Shown here one piece after another: positions 54,794 to 64,000 of a stretch of 64,000 nucleotides of DNA. How positions within the stretch are numbered: the first letter of the stretch is position 1; the number at the start of each line of letters is the position of its first letter. The translations under genes and the position numbers were made by a program. Origin of the DNA: Arbacia lixula (taxonomy: Eukaryota > Echinodermata > Echinoidea > Arbacioida > Arbaciidae); NCBI GenBank assembly GCA_963669155.1, contig OZ022597.1, positions 1,618,673 through 1,682,672 on the forward strand, in the 5' to 3' direction. Under the pieces are notes generated by a model that did not search any database, had not been told where the DNA came from, and worked only from the letters and a program-made list of their open reading frames with translations.

Positions 54794-57700
54794 TTAAACA
54801 AAATCCAGTAACTCATTTGGAAGACTATACAAAGCTTTATCAGTACAAATTCTATTTACCTCTAACCTCTTTCGTATCTCGGATTTAAATAAATATTTCA
54901 GTCTAGAATTTCTGTAATCGGTACCCTTATAATTACGTAATATTATCAACTTATAAATGCTCCAAAAAGCTATTGTCATAAATTCATCTAATTCAACAAA
55001 ATCTGAAGTTTTTATAAGAAGTCCAATATTAATGTCAACACTTAAGTGAAAAACCTTCTCAGTCAGCCAAATAATATAATCCCAAAACTTTCTATTCAAT
55101 TTACAAGTTATTAAGGCATGTGTTAAATCTTCATCTACTTGACATGTTGTGCATTTAGCATCTTCACCCAAATTCCATTTACATAAATTCCTCTTTACTG
55201 GCAAAAGATTATATAACACTTTGAAATTAAATTCTCGCAATTTGTTATCCTTTACTCGTACTAAATTTCGTTCAAAACATTTTGCCCATGTTATATTTAT
55301 GTTTACCAAATTTTCCCAAAAGAAGCAACAGCAACAGCAAAATCAACCGATGATAAAAATATTTTGATGTTATCTCACTTAATCCCCTCATAGATTTTCC
55401 TATTTTCATTTTCGGAACAGTCAGGGGTAAAACATTCTCATTCCTATTAATTACTATTTGCGTGAACCAGATTTTTGGTATAGCTTGACGTAATTTTGCA
55501 TAATCAAAAATCGCTCTTCCTTTACTCTTTCTAGATTTCAAAACTCTGGTTATTTCCTCTACCGATTTGAATCTTCCATCAGTCAAAATATCTTCAAAAC
55601 GCTTAATACCACTATCAAACCACTCTTTAAAAAACAGTGATTTCTTATCAAAGATAACATGTTGATTGTGCCATAAAATATTCTTTTCCACCGGTAAATT
55701 CTTTTTAAGTAACTGCTTGTCAATTGATGCCCAAGCTTGAATTATTTCCACATAAAACAAAGGCATGTTCTGATTACACATAGATTGAACATTATATACT
55801 GTAAAATCACTATTTAATAATAAATCTAAACCTCCTAATTTATCTAGCCAATAGTTCGCTAAGTTTTTCCACAAAGCATTTGTACCATCAACTATTCTCC
55901 CTATCCATCTTAACCTGAAACTTAACACTTGTTTTTCAATATCAGTCATCTTCAATCCACCATTTGAATAGTTTTTTATAACATCACATCTCCTGACCTT
56001 TTCCCATTTGGCCTGCCACAAAAAACGAAAACACATTTTATTCATCCTTTTAATGATAAGCGGTGGAACGTAATTGAACATAAACAAATGTACCACCTGG
56101 CTTATTATCAAACTCTTCAAAATTGTTACCCTCCCAAAGAGGGTGAGATTTCTCTTACGCCAATTGTCTAACAGCCGTTGCATTTTATCTAACTTATTTT
56201 CCCAGTTTGCATTACATGCTACCACTTCGTTTGTTGACACAAAAAATCCAAGATATTTTACAGCATCTTCTGTCCATATCAGATCCATACATGAAAGGTC
56301 CCATCTGTTTTCCCTTGTTCCAATCCACAACAATGCAGTCTTTTCCTTATTAATTCTTGGACCCGCTATATTACCATATTCTTCTAATTCTTTCAAAATA
56401 AGTTTAAGTGATCCTTTATCTCCTACGAAAAAAGTTGTGTCATCAGCATATTGAAGTAACTTCAATTCCAACTGATCATTGCTTTCATTAAAATGTATAC
56501 CTTTAATGCTATCATTTGTGCGTATTCTATTGGCGAGAAACTCCGCTGTAATTACAAACAAAAGAGCTGAGAGCGGACAACCTTGTCGTATGCCTCTTTG
56601 TATTTCAAATTGTTCTGTGATGAAACCATTTACTATTACTGAACTAAACGTGTGTCTATACAGCACTTCCACCCATTTCCTAAAATTATCTCCAAAGTTG
56701 AGTTTTTTAGGCATTTCAAGATAAAAGGTACCTCAATAACATCAAATGCCTTCGTAAAATCGACCATCATTATTGCACCTTCCATTTTCTTTTCCTTCAT
56801 ATAATTTATCATATCATGGATAATTCTGACATTAAAGCCTCCCAAGCGACCCTTAATATACCCAACCTGTGTCTCCATTATAATGTTTGATAATACTTTT
56901 TGTAATCGCATTGCTAAAACAGTAGTTAGTATTTTATAGTCACAATTAAGCAGTGTAACGGGACGCCAGTTCTTCAGGTCGTCACTATTCCCCTTTTTAA
57001 AAATCAGAGTAATAAGTCCTTTCTGTTGAGAGGTTGACATGTACCCTTTTTCATACGATTCATTAAATGCTTTGACTAAAAGTTCACCTAACTCATCCCA
57101 AAAAAATTGATAAAATTCAGCAGGAAGTCCATCCATTCCCGGTGACTTATTTCTTTTCATTGCAGAAACTGCCTGTTTACACTCATGATTCGACATTAAT
57201 CCTTCACACAGATCCTTTTCATCATGACTTAAAAGTTTCACTTCTTGCGATGACACATAATCACTGACAAAATCTGAATGTATACAATTACTTCTGTACA
57301 AATCTTCATAAAACCTTTTAACTTCTCTTAATACATTCTGCTGTTCTGTAACAACGTATGTTTTGCCCTTTGGTTTCAATTGTGTAATCACTTTCCTTTC
57401 ACCATTTCTCTTTTCTAAAGACAAAAAATAACTTTTTTTTTCACCTTCTTCCATCCATTTAGCTCGTGACCTTATTCCTGCTCCCTTGCATTCATTTCTA
57501 TACAGCCTTTCTAATTTTTCTTTCACTCTTACATATTCTCTATTTAACTGTTTATCATTTTGCTTAATATCCACATTACGTTCAAGGTTATCTAATTCTT
57601 TTTCTAACGTTTCTCTTCTATTATATATTTTACGTTTCCTTTTGGCACATTTTTGAGCAAATTCCCTACACTTGATTTTTAAAATTTCCCACTTCATTAC

Positions 57701-59613
57701 AAAAGATTTCTCAGAACTGTTTACACAGTTCCAGATAATGTCTCTAATTCCGTTTTGAAAATTTATATCCTTAAGTAAAGAAGTATTCATTTTCCAGTAT
57801 CCGGGGCCTCTAGTTATTTCTGAAATTCTCAGTTTTAAAGAAATAGCATTGTGATCTCCTTTTACAACGGGTCTTATATCGGTAGAAACTACTTTTTCCA
57901 TGATATCTCTACTTATAATCCAAAAATCCAAACGTGACGCTATTTTTAAATGTAAATTTCGCCAGGTAAACTGTCTTTCATTTTTATGCAATTTCCTCCA
58001 CACATCCACAAAACCTTTTTGTTTCAAGAGCATTTTCAGTCTTCGAAGAGTTCCATAACAACAACCTTTTGACCCTTTAGTATCATTTTTAGGGTCCAAA
58101 ACACAATTCCAATCTCCTCCGAGAACAAAGTAACACTTTTGGATATCCTTTTGGATGTCCTCAATACGCTTTTTTAGTTGTTTAAAAAATAGATCTTTAT
58201 ACCTTTTTTCTGTTGGTGCATAAACATTTATAAGGCAATATTTTTCCTTATTTTTTGCGACTTTTAACATGAGAAGTCTTCCTGCACAATCAGTAATTGT
58301 GCCAATCACTGTAACATCACTTTTCTCTTTAACTAAAATAGCTACCCCTCTAGACCGGTTGTTTCCATGGGAAAAAAGGGCCTCTCCCTTCCATTCACTT
58401 TTAATAACTGTTTCCAACTCTGTTGTCCAGTACGTTTCTTGAATGAAGACCATATTAGCCTTTTGAAATCTGCACCACTTGAAAAATACATCACGTTTAA
58501 CTTTAACGTTATTGGACCCTTAGTATTTACTATGTATACATCACCTCTAGAAAATATTATTGATTCCTATGGATTTTCTAAAATGTTGTATGCAGATGAT
58601 ACTCAAATTTATGTATCATGTAAATCATCAGACATCGGAGATTTAATTCCTAGAGTGTTGAGTTGTATCAAGGAAATTAAAGAGTGGTCGAGGTTGAATG
58701 GCCTTAAGCTGAATAGTTCAAAGACGGAAGTTCTGCATATCAAATCAAGATTTCGGTCTCATATTCCTTTGCCACCTTTTCAAATTGATGGTGTAGAGGT
58801 TGTCCCTGTCAAGAAAGTGAGAAATCTTGGTGTTTTGTTTGATGATCAATTTACAATGCACAGCTATGTTAGTTCTAAATGTCGTTCTGCATCATTTGCG
58901 TTGAAAAAATTAGCAAAATTCGGCCTTTTATTGACAAAGCTACCACTGAAAAATTAGTACATGCTTTTGTCATGTGTCACCTAGACTATTGCAATAGCCT
59001 GTTGTATGGATTACCGGATATTCAATTTCAGAAACTGCAGGTCATTCAAAACTCGGCTGCAAGGCTTGTGACAAGAACAAACAAACGTGAATCTATATCA
59101 TCTGTACTAAGAGCCCTCCACTGGTTACCCATCAAATCACGTGTTAAGTTTAAGATCTTGCTACTTGCTTTCCACTGTTTTCATGACATAGCTCCTTCTT
59201 ATCTATCAGAGTTAGTTGTAAAGTACGAACCTGTACGGAATTTAAGGTCAATTCAGAAAGACCTTTACAATGTACCTGTAGTCAGAACAAAGTGGTATGG
59301 TAAAAGGGGCTTTGCGCATGCTGCGCCAGAACTGTGGAATAGTATCCCATGCAGTGTGAGGCAAGCTAACACAGTTGAGCAATTTAAAACTGCTCTGAAA
59401 ACATACTTATTTAATTAAGCTACATTTTACTTAGTACAAGACATTCACCTCGCAGCAACTTTCCCTCTCTTCTTCTTCTTATTTTTCTTTTTCCTTTTAA
59501 GCGCGTTGAGACCTTTTTCAAAGGTATAATGCGCTATACAAGAACTGTTATATTATTATATTATTATTACGCAATCCCCTTACATTAACACTCAGAAAAT
59601 GGCACAAACTCAT
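54794..59613 (-). pseudogene. Tx1-like ORF2 (endonuclease-reverse transcriptase), broken
   Basis: Starts ATG 59,613 with MSLCHFLSVNVRGLR, is cut at about 59,570 by the L2 insertion and resumes at about 58,511 with NNVKVKRDVFFKWC, then MVFIQETYW and VLGGDWNCVL, RLDFWI and GDHNAI (endonuclease motifs). The RT follows: LKNWRPVTLLNCDYKI, IMMVDFTKAFD (motif A), IRQGCPLSALLFVITAEF (motif B), LLQYADDTTFF (catalytic YADD intact). Frameshift at about 56,708 (between ILKCL and KKLNFGDN) and another at about 55,325 in a CAGCAACAGCAAAA-like run. The C-terminus has CTTCQVDEDLTHALITC, the zinc-binding motif of L1/Tx1 ORF2. About 1,250 residues if intact. Confidence 0.88.
58511..59570 (+). mobile_element. 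L2/CR1-clade LINE, 5'-truncated insertion inside the Tx1 element
   Basis: Plus-strand frames encode GPLVFTMYTSPLENII, YGFSKMLYADDTQIYV (RT catalytic motif), LNSSKTEVLHI, NLGVLFDDQFTM, a frameshift near 58,920, then HLDYCNSLLYGLPDIQFQKL, QNSAARLVTRT, VLRALHWLPIKSRVKFKILL and APELWNSIPCSVRQ to the stop at 59,416-59,418. The 3' tail is AAGCGCGTTGAGACC, GCGCTATACAAGAACTG and TTATTA repeats. Only RT motif B onward is present. Confidence 0.9.
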
Positions 59614-59690
59614 ACCAAACAAAGAAGAAAAAAAAAACACTATCACATACTGAAATTCACAATTTTGTTAAAAGTCCCTTCATAAGGTTC

Positions 59691-60884
59691 TCATTTTTTC
59701 TTCGGTTTCTTCTCTCCTTTTTGTTTTCTCTTTTTGTGTTTAGACGATCTTGTTTTGTATCCGTCTCTCGGCATTTCTGGCGATTCGACAGATATGTCAG
59801 ATTCTTGACAGTCTTCTGTTGCAGTCTTTTCGCTTTCTTCGTCACTTTGTCTATATTCCAGATTTGCCGTGGCCATTCCAACTCGCTCGTTAGCATGCGA
59901 AATAGCTTCACGTTCATGTTGGATGAATTGCGTAATCTTGCATTGTTGTGTGATCGCGGGTGCATTCACTCTGCTCGCTGTAGTGTCCCGGGCGCGGTCC
60001 TGGGGCTCGGGAACACCGCTACTCGCGATAGAAGCTGCTCCACGCGTTGCCATGGTGACGTTTTGCCGCGACTCATTCTCGTCTTGCTGATTTGGAATTT
60101 TCGCAGACCTCGGCTCGTCGGGCAATCTCGTGATGTCCGAATCGGGTCCGTTGTTGGGGGTCTTACAATCGCGTTGGTAGTGCCCCTCCTTTTTGCAGAA
60201 GTGACAAACAACTTGCCTCGTACATGTCGAGCGGTGATGCCCTTTATGTAGACAGTTTGAACAAATGAGCCTCGTGTGATCTTTCGGGATTTGATTTGCG
60301 TGGAAGACTTTTCCGCGAAAGATTCCGAAAGACACGAAACGGGGAACGGGTTGGGCGGGTCTCTCGATGAAGATAAACCTATCTCCCGTCAAGCAGTTTG
60401 TTAGTTGACCATCCACACTCAACCTTTGTAATGTTACTTTCCCTGACACTTTGTATTTTCTTTTTTCCAACTCTTCCAAGATCACAGAATTGTCTACGGA
60501 CAACGGAATGTCTTTTATTGTTAGTCTCAACAGATTCTCGTTTCCTCCTGGTAAAAAGGGGTTAGTGTCATAGACTGCTATGCAAGTATCTCGAATGTTC
60601 GCTCCATTTGTTATCAGGTTGATTCTAGTTTCTTGCTGTGAAATGTATAGCCTCCAAAGGCCCCCGATTTTCTGTATGCCCGTGATTTGAGAAGCAGGCA
60701 CAATCTTCAAAATCGCTTTATAGACCTCCTGACTTTCTAGTTCTTTCTCCTTAACGTTAGGTACATCTCTATGCTTCAAGAAAACTGGCTTACCGGTAGT
60801 TTCTCTGTCCGTAGTACCAGCTGCACTAGCATAGGTTTGTGTCTCATCTGTGTTATCAGTCGTGTTTGACGCCGCCATCTTCAA
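59691..60884 (-). CDS. Tx1-like ORF1 protein, 397 aa, with two CCHC zinc knuckles
   Basis: Uninterrupted frame. After a charged N-terminus, residues of about 60-195 form an RRM-like or esterase-free ORF1 core (LRLTIKDIPLSVDNSVILEE; DRFIFIERPAQPVPRFVSFG). Then come two CX2CX4HX4C knuckles (CSNCLHKGHHRSTC and CHFCKKEGHYQRDC), and a Lys/Arg-rich tail (KHKKRKQKGEKKPKKK). The expected role is binding the element RNA to form the retrotransposition particle. The two-knuckle layout is typical of the Tx1 group rather than mammalian L1 ORF1p. It is the only intact ORF of this element. Confidence 0.88.
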   Translation of the reverse strand: MKMAASNTTDNTDETQTYASAAGTTDRETTGKPVFLKHRDVPNVKEKELESQEVYKAILKIVPASQITGIQKIGGLWRLYISQQETRINLITNGANIRDTCIAVYDTNPFLPGGNENLLRLTIKDIPLSVDNSVILEELEKRKYKVSGKVTLQRLSVDGQLTNCLTGDRFIFIERPAQPVPRFVSFGIFRGKVFHANQIPKDHTRLICSNCLHKGHHRSTCTRQVVCHFCKKEGHYQRDCKTPNNGPDSDITRLPDEPRSAKIPNQQDENESRQNVTMATRGAASIASSGVPEPQDRARDTTASRVNAPAITQQCKITQFIQHEREAISHANERVGMATANLEYRQSDEESEKTATEDCQESDISVESPEMPRDGYKTRSSKHKKRKQKGEKKPKKK

Positions 60885-61339
60885 AATTTCGACACCTCAC
60901 AGTTTGAGTGAACTTTCAACAACGGTAGCAGCAAAATACAAGCAATATATTTTCCAAAATTCAGTCAAAATGTCTCTCCTCTTATTGATATCGATTCCAC
61001 ATATAAAGTTTCCTCAAAATATCCACCGATTTTCACGATATGGAGGGATTTTTCCAGAGCTTTAAGAAGTCATAACTTTCACCAAAGAATAGAAATAGCG
61101 CCCATCTTAAACCATCTTAAAACCATCTTAAAATAACAATTTAGTTGAAATTCACTTAATTCATACCCGGTGATGACGGCGGGATAGTTCCAGAATGTTA
61201 ACAGCCCGTAATCAATGCCACTAAAGCCCTTTACTGTGAAGAATATCCCAATACAACATACAGATCCCTTCAACAGATCGTTGTCCCCTATTCGAAAGAT
61301 AAAAATATAGTAATTGTATAGTCATACATATCTCTATCT

Positions 61340-61530
61340 CTATCTCTGTCTCGAGCCTATTTATCTCCACTGCTGAAGGAAGGCCTCCTTTATATCATTT
61401 TTCCATTTTGACCTATCTTTTGCTGTTCATTTCCATGGCATACTACCATATTCTCTAATGTCATCAATCCACCTCCTACTTTGCCTGCTTCTTCTTCTGG
61501 TGTTAGCTCTGGGGGTCATACATATATCAT
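61340..61530 (-). mobile_element. RTE/Ingi-like LINE 3' fragment
   Basis: The minus frame reads RRRSRQSRRWIDDIREYG, a stop, then AKDRSKWKNDIKEAF and a stop. RRWIDDIR...DRxxW is the C-terminal signature of many LINE ORFs. A GAGATA microsatellite-like end follows. Confidence 0.55.
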
Positions 61531-62374
61531 ACATAAATTCATATTTTTTGTATTGTCCTCCCCCCTCTTTCTGCATCTCTCTATCCGACAGACACCACAT
61601 GACCATGTCCTCAGTACACATGCTTTAGCAAAGAATGCAGAACATATTCATTTCTTTACGCTTAGATATGGGTTGACTAAATTGAAAGAATGATTTTTTT
61701 TTGTCTAGTGTGTGAACAAATTAGAGCAATTCTTTTCACTCAGGTAGGTTGTGTCGGCTACACGTACTGTAAAGTTATTTGTATCATAATGATATGACAA
61801 TTAATTGTCCGTTAGTGACCTAATTCGAAATTGACCGGATCTTTGGACTAAGCTTTTATTATTTTTACCATGATGGACCTACTATGTTGACTCACTGGCC
61901 CAATAACATAAAGGTTTGCGATCAGTTGTAAATTTGAAAAATGAATTCTGATTGGTTACTGGTCAGTCATTTGAACAAAGAGCTCATGTAACAATGGTGT
62001 TGATTGGCCATTGCCATTTTGAGATTGATTGCAAACCTTTATGTTAGGGAGCCTTGGACGTCATTGATATTTCATTTAATGAACTTTACATCGACCTTTT
62101 TATCTCTTGATCTCTTTACCGAAAGCATTTTCCCGATAGCTAGAATTTTTCGAGCAATTAAGTCAAGAGCTTTCAATGTGTTGTCATTTAATTTCATGTC
62201 CAGATGTCATTCATCAGTACATCCATTGTCTCGCGTCAGTTATGTAATTGCTTATCAAATTACCATGTTAATTACGTCATGTGTGTCCATGCATATATCT
62301 AAACAGATATATGTTCTGGAAGGATAAGAATAAACCGTCCTTCAGAAAATTTACGTTTTCGCAACATTTGCTTT

Positions 62375-62905
62375 TCAGGTGGTTTAACATTAAACGAGCA
62401 TGATTGTGTGAGAACAGCTTCTTGGAGAGAACAATAGGACTGTAGAGTCTTATTGCAGTTGTCCAGTTTTAACTAATGACATCAATACTTCAGTGAGCAT
62501 AACATATATCAGCAAACAAACAGAAAAACAATTTTTTCATGTAAAATATATCAGCTGCTCGCAAACACTGTTAAATTAATACACAGCTTAAGATGCATGT
62601 ATCAATTTGACAATGGTTGAACCCCACACATTCCCAAGATTTCAGAAAGTGAAGAAATTAGTCAATTTTGTAGTTATAGAAATATTTTATTTTGTTTCCA
62701 ACTCATACGTTATTTCTTATATCTTTTGGGGAGAAAAAGACAGAGTACAAGATTTTTTATATAGTGTTGCTCCTAACGTCTTTAAAATTTTAAACAAATC
62801 TTAAGTAAAAAAACACAGCTTCTAGAGACAAAATGGTTAATCTAAAGATATGTGTTTCCCAACTGATTTTTGAATGTATGATGCTCGAGTTTGTTCACCT
62901 TCCTG
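62375..62905 (+). mobile_element. hAT-like transposon, partial copy (left end missing)
   Basis: CATGATTGTGTG, AATACTTC.GTGAGCATAAC, TATCAGCAAAC, AATACACAGCTTAA and GAAAGTGAAGAAATTRGTCA align in order with 27,780-28,100. The right end GATGCTCGAGTTTGTTC and CTTCCTG also match. Confidence 0.8.
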
Positions 62906-63026
62906 ATTTAAGAGAGTGAAGCCCTTTTGCAGTTCCAAAAAAAATAATAATAGCAACTACGGAAAATGACAGAATTTGTTTTGTATGAAATTCTCACACA
63001 ATATGATAAGGAATTATATGAATTAA

Positions 63027-63285
63027 AGGGATAGTCCACCCTGAAATTTCGTTGATTTTGATACAAGCAGAAACATGAAAGAAGCCTATCAGTGATGGTT
63101 TGATGAAAATCCGTCAAACGATAAGAAAGTCACGATTGTTTGAAGTTTTGATTTTGTGACGCCACGTGCGAGGTGCTCTCCCAATATGTTGCGTCCTTTT
63201 GACGGATTTTCGTCAAACTTTTACTAATAATGTTTCTGCATTTACTTTAACCAACCTAATTTCGTGGTGGACTATCCCTTTACTG
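63027..63285. mobile_element. MITE 'AGGGATAGTCCACC', complete
   Basis: Ends AAAGGGATAGTCCACCCTGA and GTGGTGGACTATCCCTTTA are inverted repeats. Inner arms GATGAAAATCCGTCAAACGA and TTGACGGATTTTCGTCAAAC also pair. About 255 bp, non-coding. Confidence 0.9.
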
Positions 63286-63609
63286 GGCTTTAGACGGTTG
63301 CTTCAAATATCCGCCGTTCCTATAGTCTAAAGAGTGACACCGCACTCAGCATGCCCAACACACGTCGTGGTTCTCCGCTCCGAAGTACCGCGGTAATAGA
63401 AGCAGTGCGAGGAATTCTCCGCGCCACTGACCACTGCAATACACTACAGTATATGAATGTAGACTATGGTCGCTACGTTGAATTTTCTTTGATGGTAGTA
63501 GGAATATGAGAGTAAAATTTCATACGTGTTATCGTAAGGGTATACTGCTGATCCGTGCCGAGTTTCATGACATTTATAAAAGGGTCACCCTAGGCCTGTT
63601 TTGAAGCAA

Positions 63610-63616
63610 TCTCCCC

Positions 63617-63648
<32 letters not shown>

Positions 63649-63750
63649 TTCTCTCGCTCTTTATCTATCTATCTCACGTGCTATATCTATCACCTTCTCC
63701 CTCTCTCTTTATCATATTAAATGTATTCCTCTCTCCCTTTCTCTCCCTCT
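63610..63750 (+). repeat. Poly-C and (CT)n tract before MCT exon 2
   Basis: A C run followed by TCTCTCTC and TCTATCTATCT repeats ending about 25 bp before the acceptor of exon 2; it also forms an extended polypyrimidine tract for that splice site. Confidence 0.9.
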
Positions 63751-63771
63751 CGACATCCACCGTACCTTCAG

Positions 63772-63912
63772 CCGTGGTCAACGTCCCCCTCCTCAAGCGG
63801 TACTCGTCCCGACAGGTGATCATGACAGGCGGCCTCATTGGTGCAGTAGGTATGATGACCTCGGCGTGGACTCAGACCGGAACCCAGTTCGTCGTCTGCA
63901 TTGTTATTGCAG
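63772..63912 (+). CDS. SLC16/MCT-like transporter, coding exon 2
   Basis: Acceptor ACCTTCAG/CC and donor ATTGCAG/GTGAGT. The exon is 141 nt long and starts and ends in phase 1. Joined to exon 1, the split codon gives Ala and the frame reads AVVNVPLLKRYSSRQVIMTG, GLIGAVGMMTSAWTQ and TQFVVCIVIA. This is the TM2-TM4 region of MCT family members, where a short basic loop (NRFGxRxV in classic MCTs) is followed by GGxxxxxG. The size (141 nt) and phase are close to the corresponding exon of vertebrate SLC16 genes (about 144 nt, from memory). The remaining exons lie beyond the window. Confidence 0.82.
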
Positions 63913-64000
63913 GTGAGTGGCGATAGGGACCACATGGCTTTTAACAACAGATACACCCATATTGTGAAAGCCAAAGCGAAGGCCACCGGGGTTGGTCTAG

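Larger units (their letters stand above)
54697..60960 (-). mobile_element. Tx1/L1-clade non-LTR retrotransposon, nearly full length, interrupted
   Basis: Two ORFs in the order ORF1 (60,884-59,691) then ORF2 (starting 59,613), 77 bp apart, ending at 54,794. The 3' UTR has AATAAA (minus strand, near 54,724) and an A-rich end at 54,690-54,700. ORF2 carries an AP-type endonuclease, reverse transcriptase and a C-terminal CCHC-like motif. Two frameshifts and a 1.06-kb L2 insertion make this copy inactive. Codon use is AT-rich like the surrounding DNA. The 5' boundary is estimated. Confidence 0.88.
46501..63771 (+). other. 17.3-kb MCT intron packed with transposons
   Basis: GT at 46,501 and AG at 63,770-63,771. 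It contains a partial hAT-like element, foldback elements, purine-rich repeats, an interstitial telomere-like array, a Tx1-clade LINE with a nested L2, an RTE-like LINE end, and MITEs. No other host exon is convincing inside it. Confidence 0.75.

Noticed and set aside
62004..62327. Plus-strand 107-codon frame with hydrophobic segments
   Set aside because: AT-rich, no exon signals or recognisable family; probably chance in repeat-derived DNA.

Overview
Eukaryotic genomic DNA, AT-rich and very rich in repeats, with small spliced exons separated by kilobases of transposon debris. The window looks like a marine deuterostome invertebrate, most likely an echinoderm such as a sea urchin. The reasons are tRNA-derived SINEs ending in an L2-type tail plus (TTA)n, Tx1/L1, CR1/L2 and I/Nimb-like LINE pieces, many MITE and foldback families, and trypsin and MCT exons of animal type. 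The species call is an inference; no rRNA or mitochondrial marker is present.

Layout. 1-4.5 kb: repeats only. 4,544-6,055 (-): an apparently intact single-exon gene for a 503-residue type I membrane protein with two Ig-like domains and two cytoplasmic YEN motifs. 9,582-16,254 (-): a complete five-exon gene for a secreted trypsin-type serine protease (271 residues), with all splice phases matching and a TATA box. 16.3-24 kb: MITEs, a transposon carrying palindromic GGTCAnnnTGACC sites, a CpG-rich palindromic element and a CR1-like LINE relic. 24.5-29.6 kb (+): exons and exon-like open frames, including a decayed DUF829/TMEM53-like alpha/beta-hydrolase gene with a frameshift and in-frame stops, split by a foldback element that itself carries a hAT-like insertion. 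30-39 kb: tRNA-like sequences, a Tc1 relic and repeats. 40.0-40.6 kb (+): two possible exons of an unidentified, perhaps plexin-domain-containing (PLXDC)-like, protein. 46,305-63,912 (+): the first two coding exons of an SLC16/MCT-like transporter, separated by a 17.3-kb intron whose phases match. Inside this intron lies a nearly full-length Tx1-clade retrotransposon (54.7-60.9 kb, - strand) interrupted by an opposite-strand L2/CR1 insertion.

The host genes have unrelated functions: a surface receptor-like protein, a secreted protease, a hydrolase pseudogene and a transporter. The strongest architectural oddity is that three of the four protease introns begin with tandem repeats abutting the splice donor, so decayed copies of exon ends with donor-like sites recur inside the introns. 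No prokaryote-style operon, CRISPR array or defence island is present.
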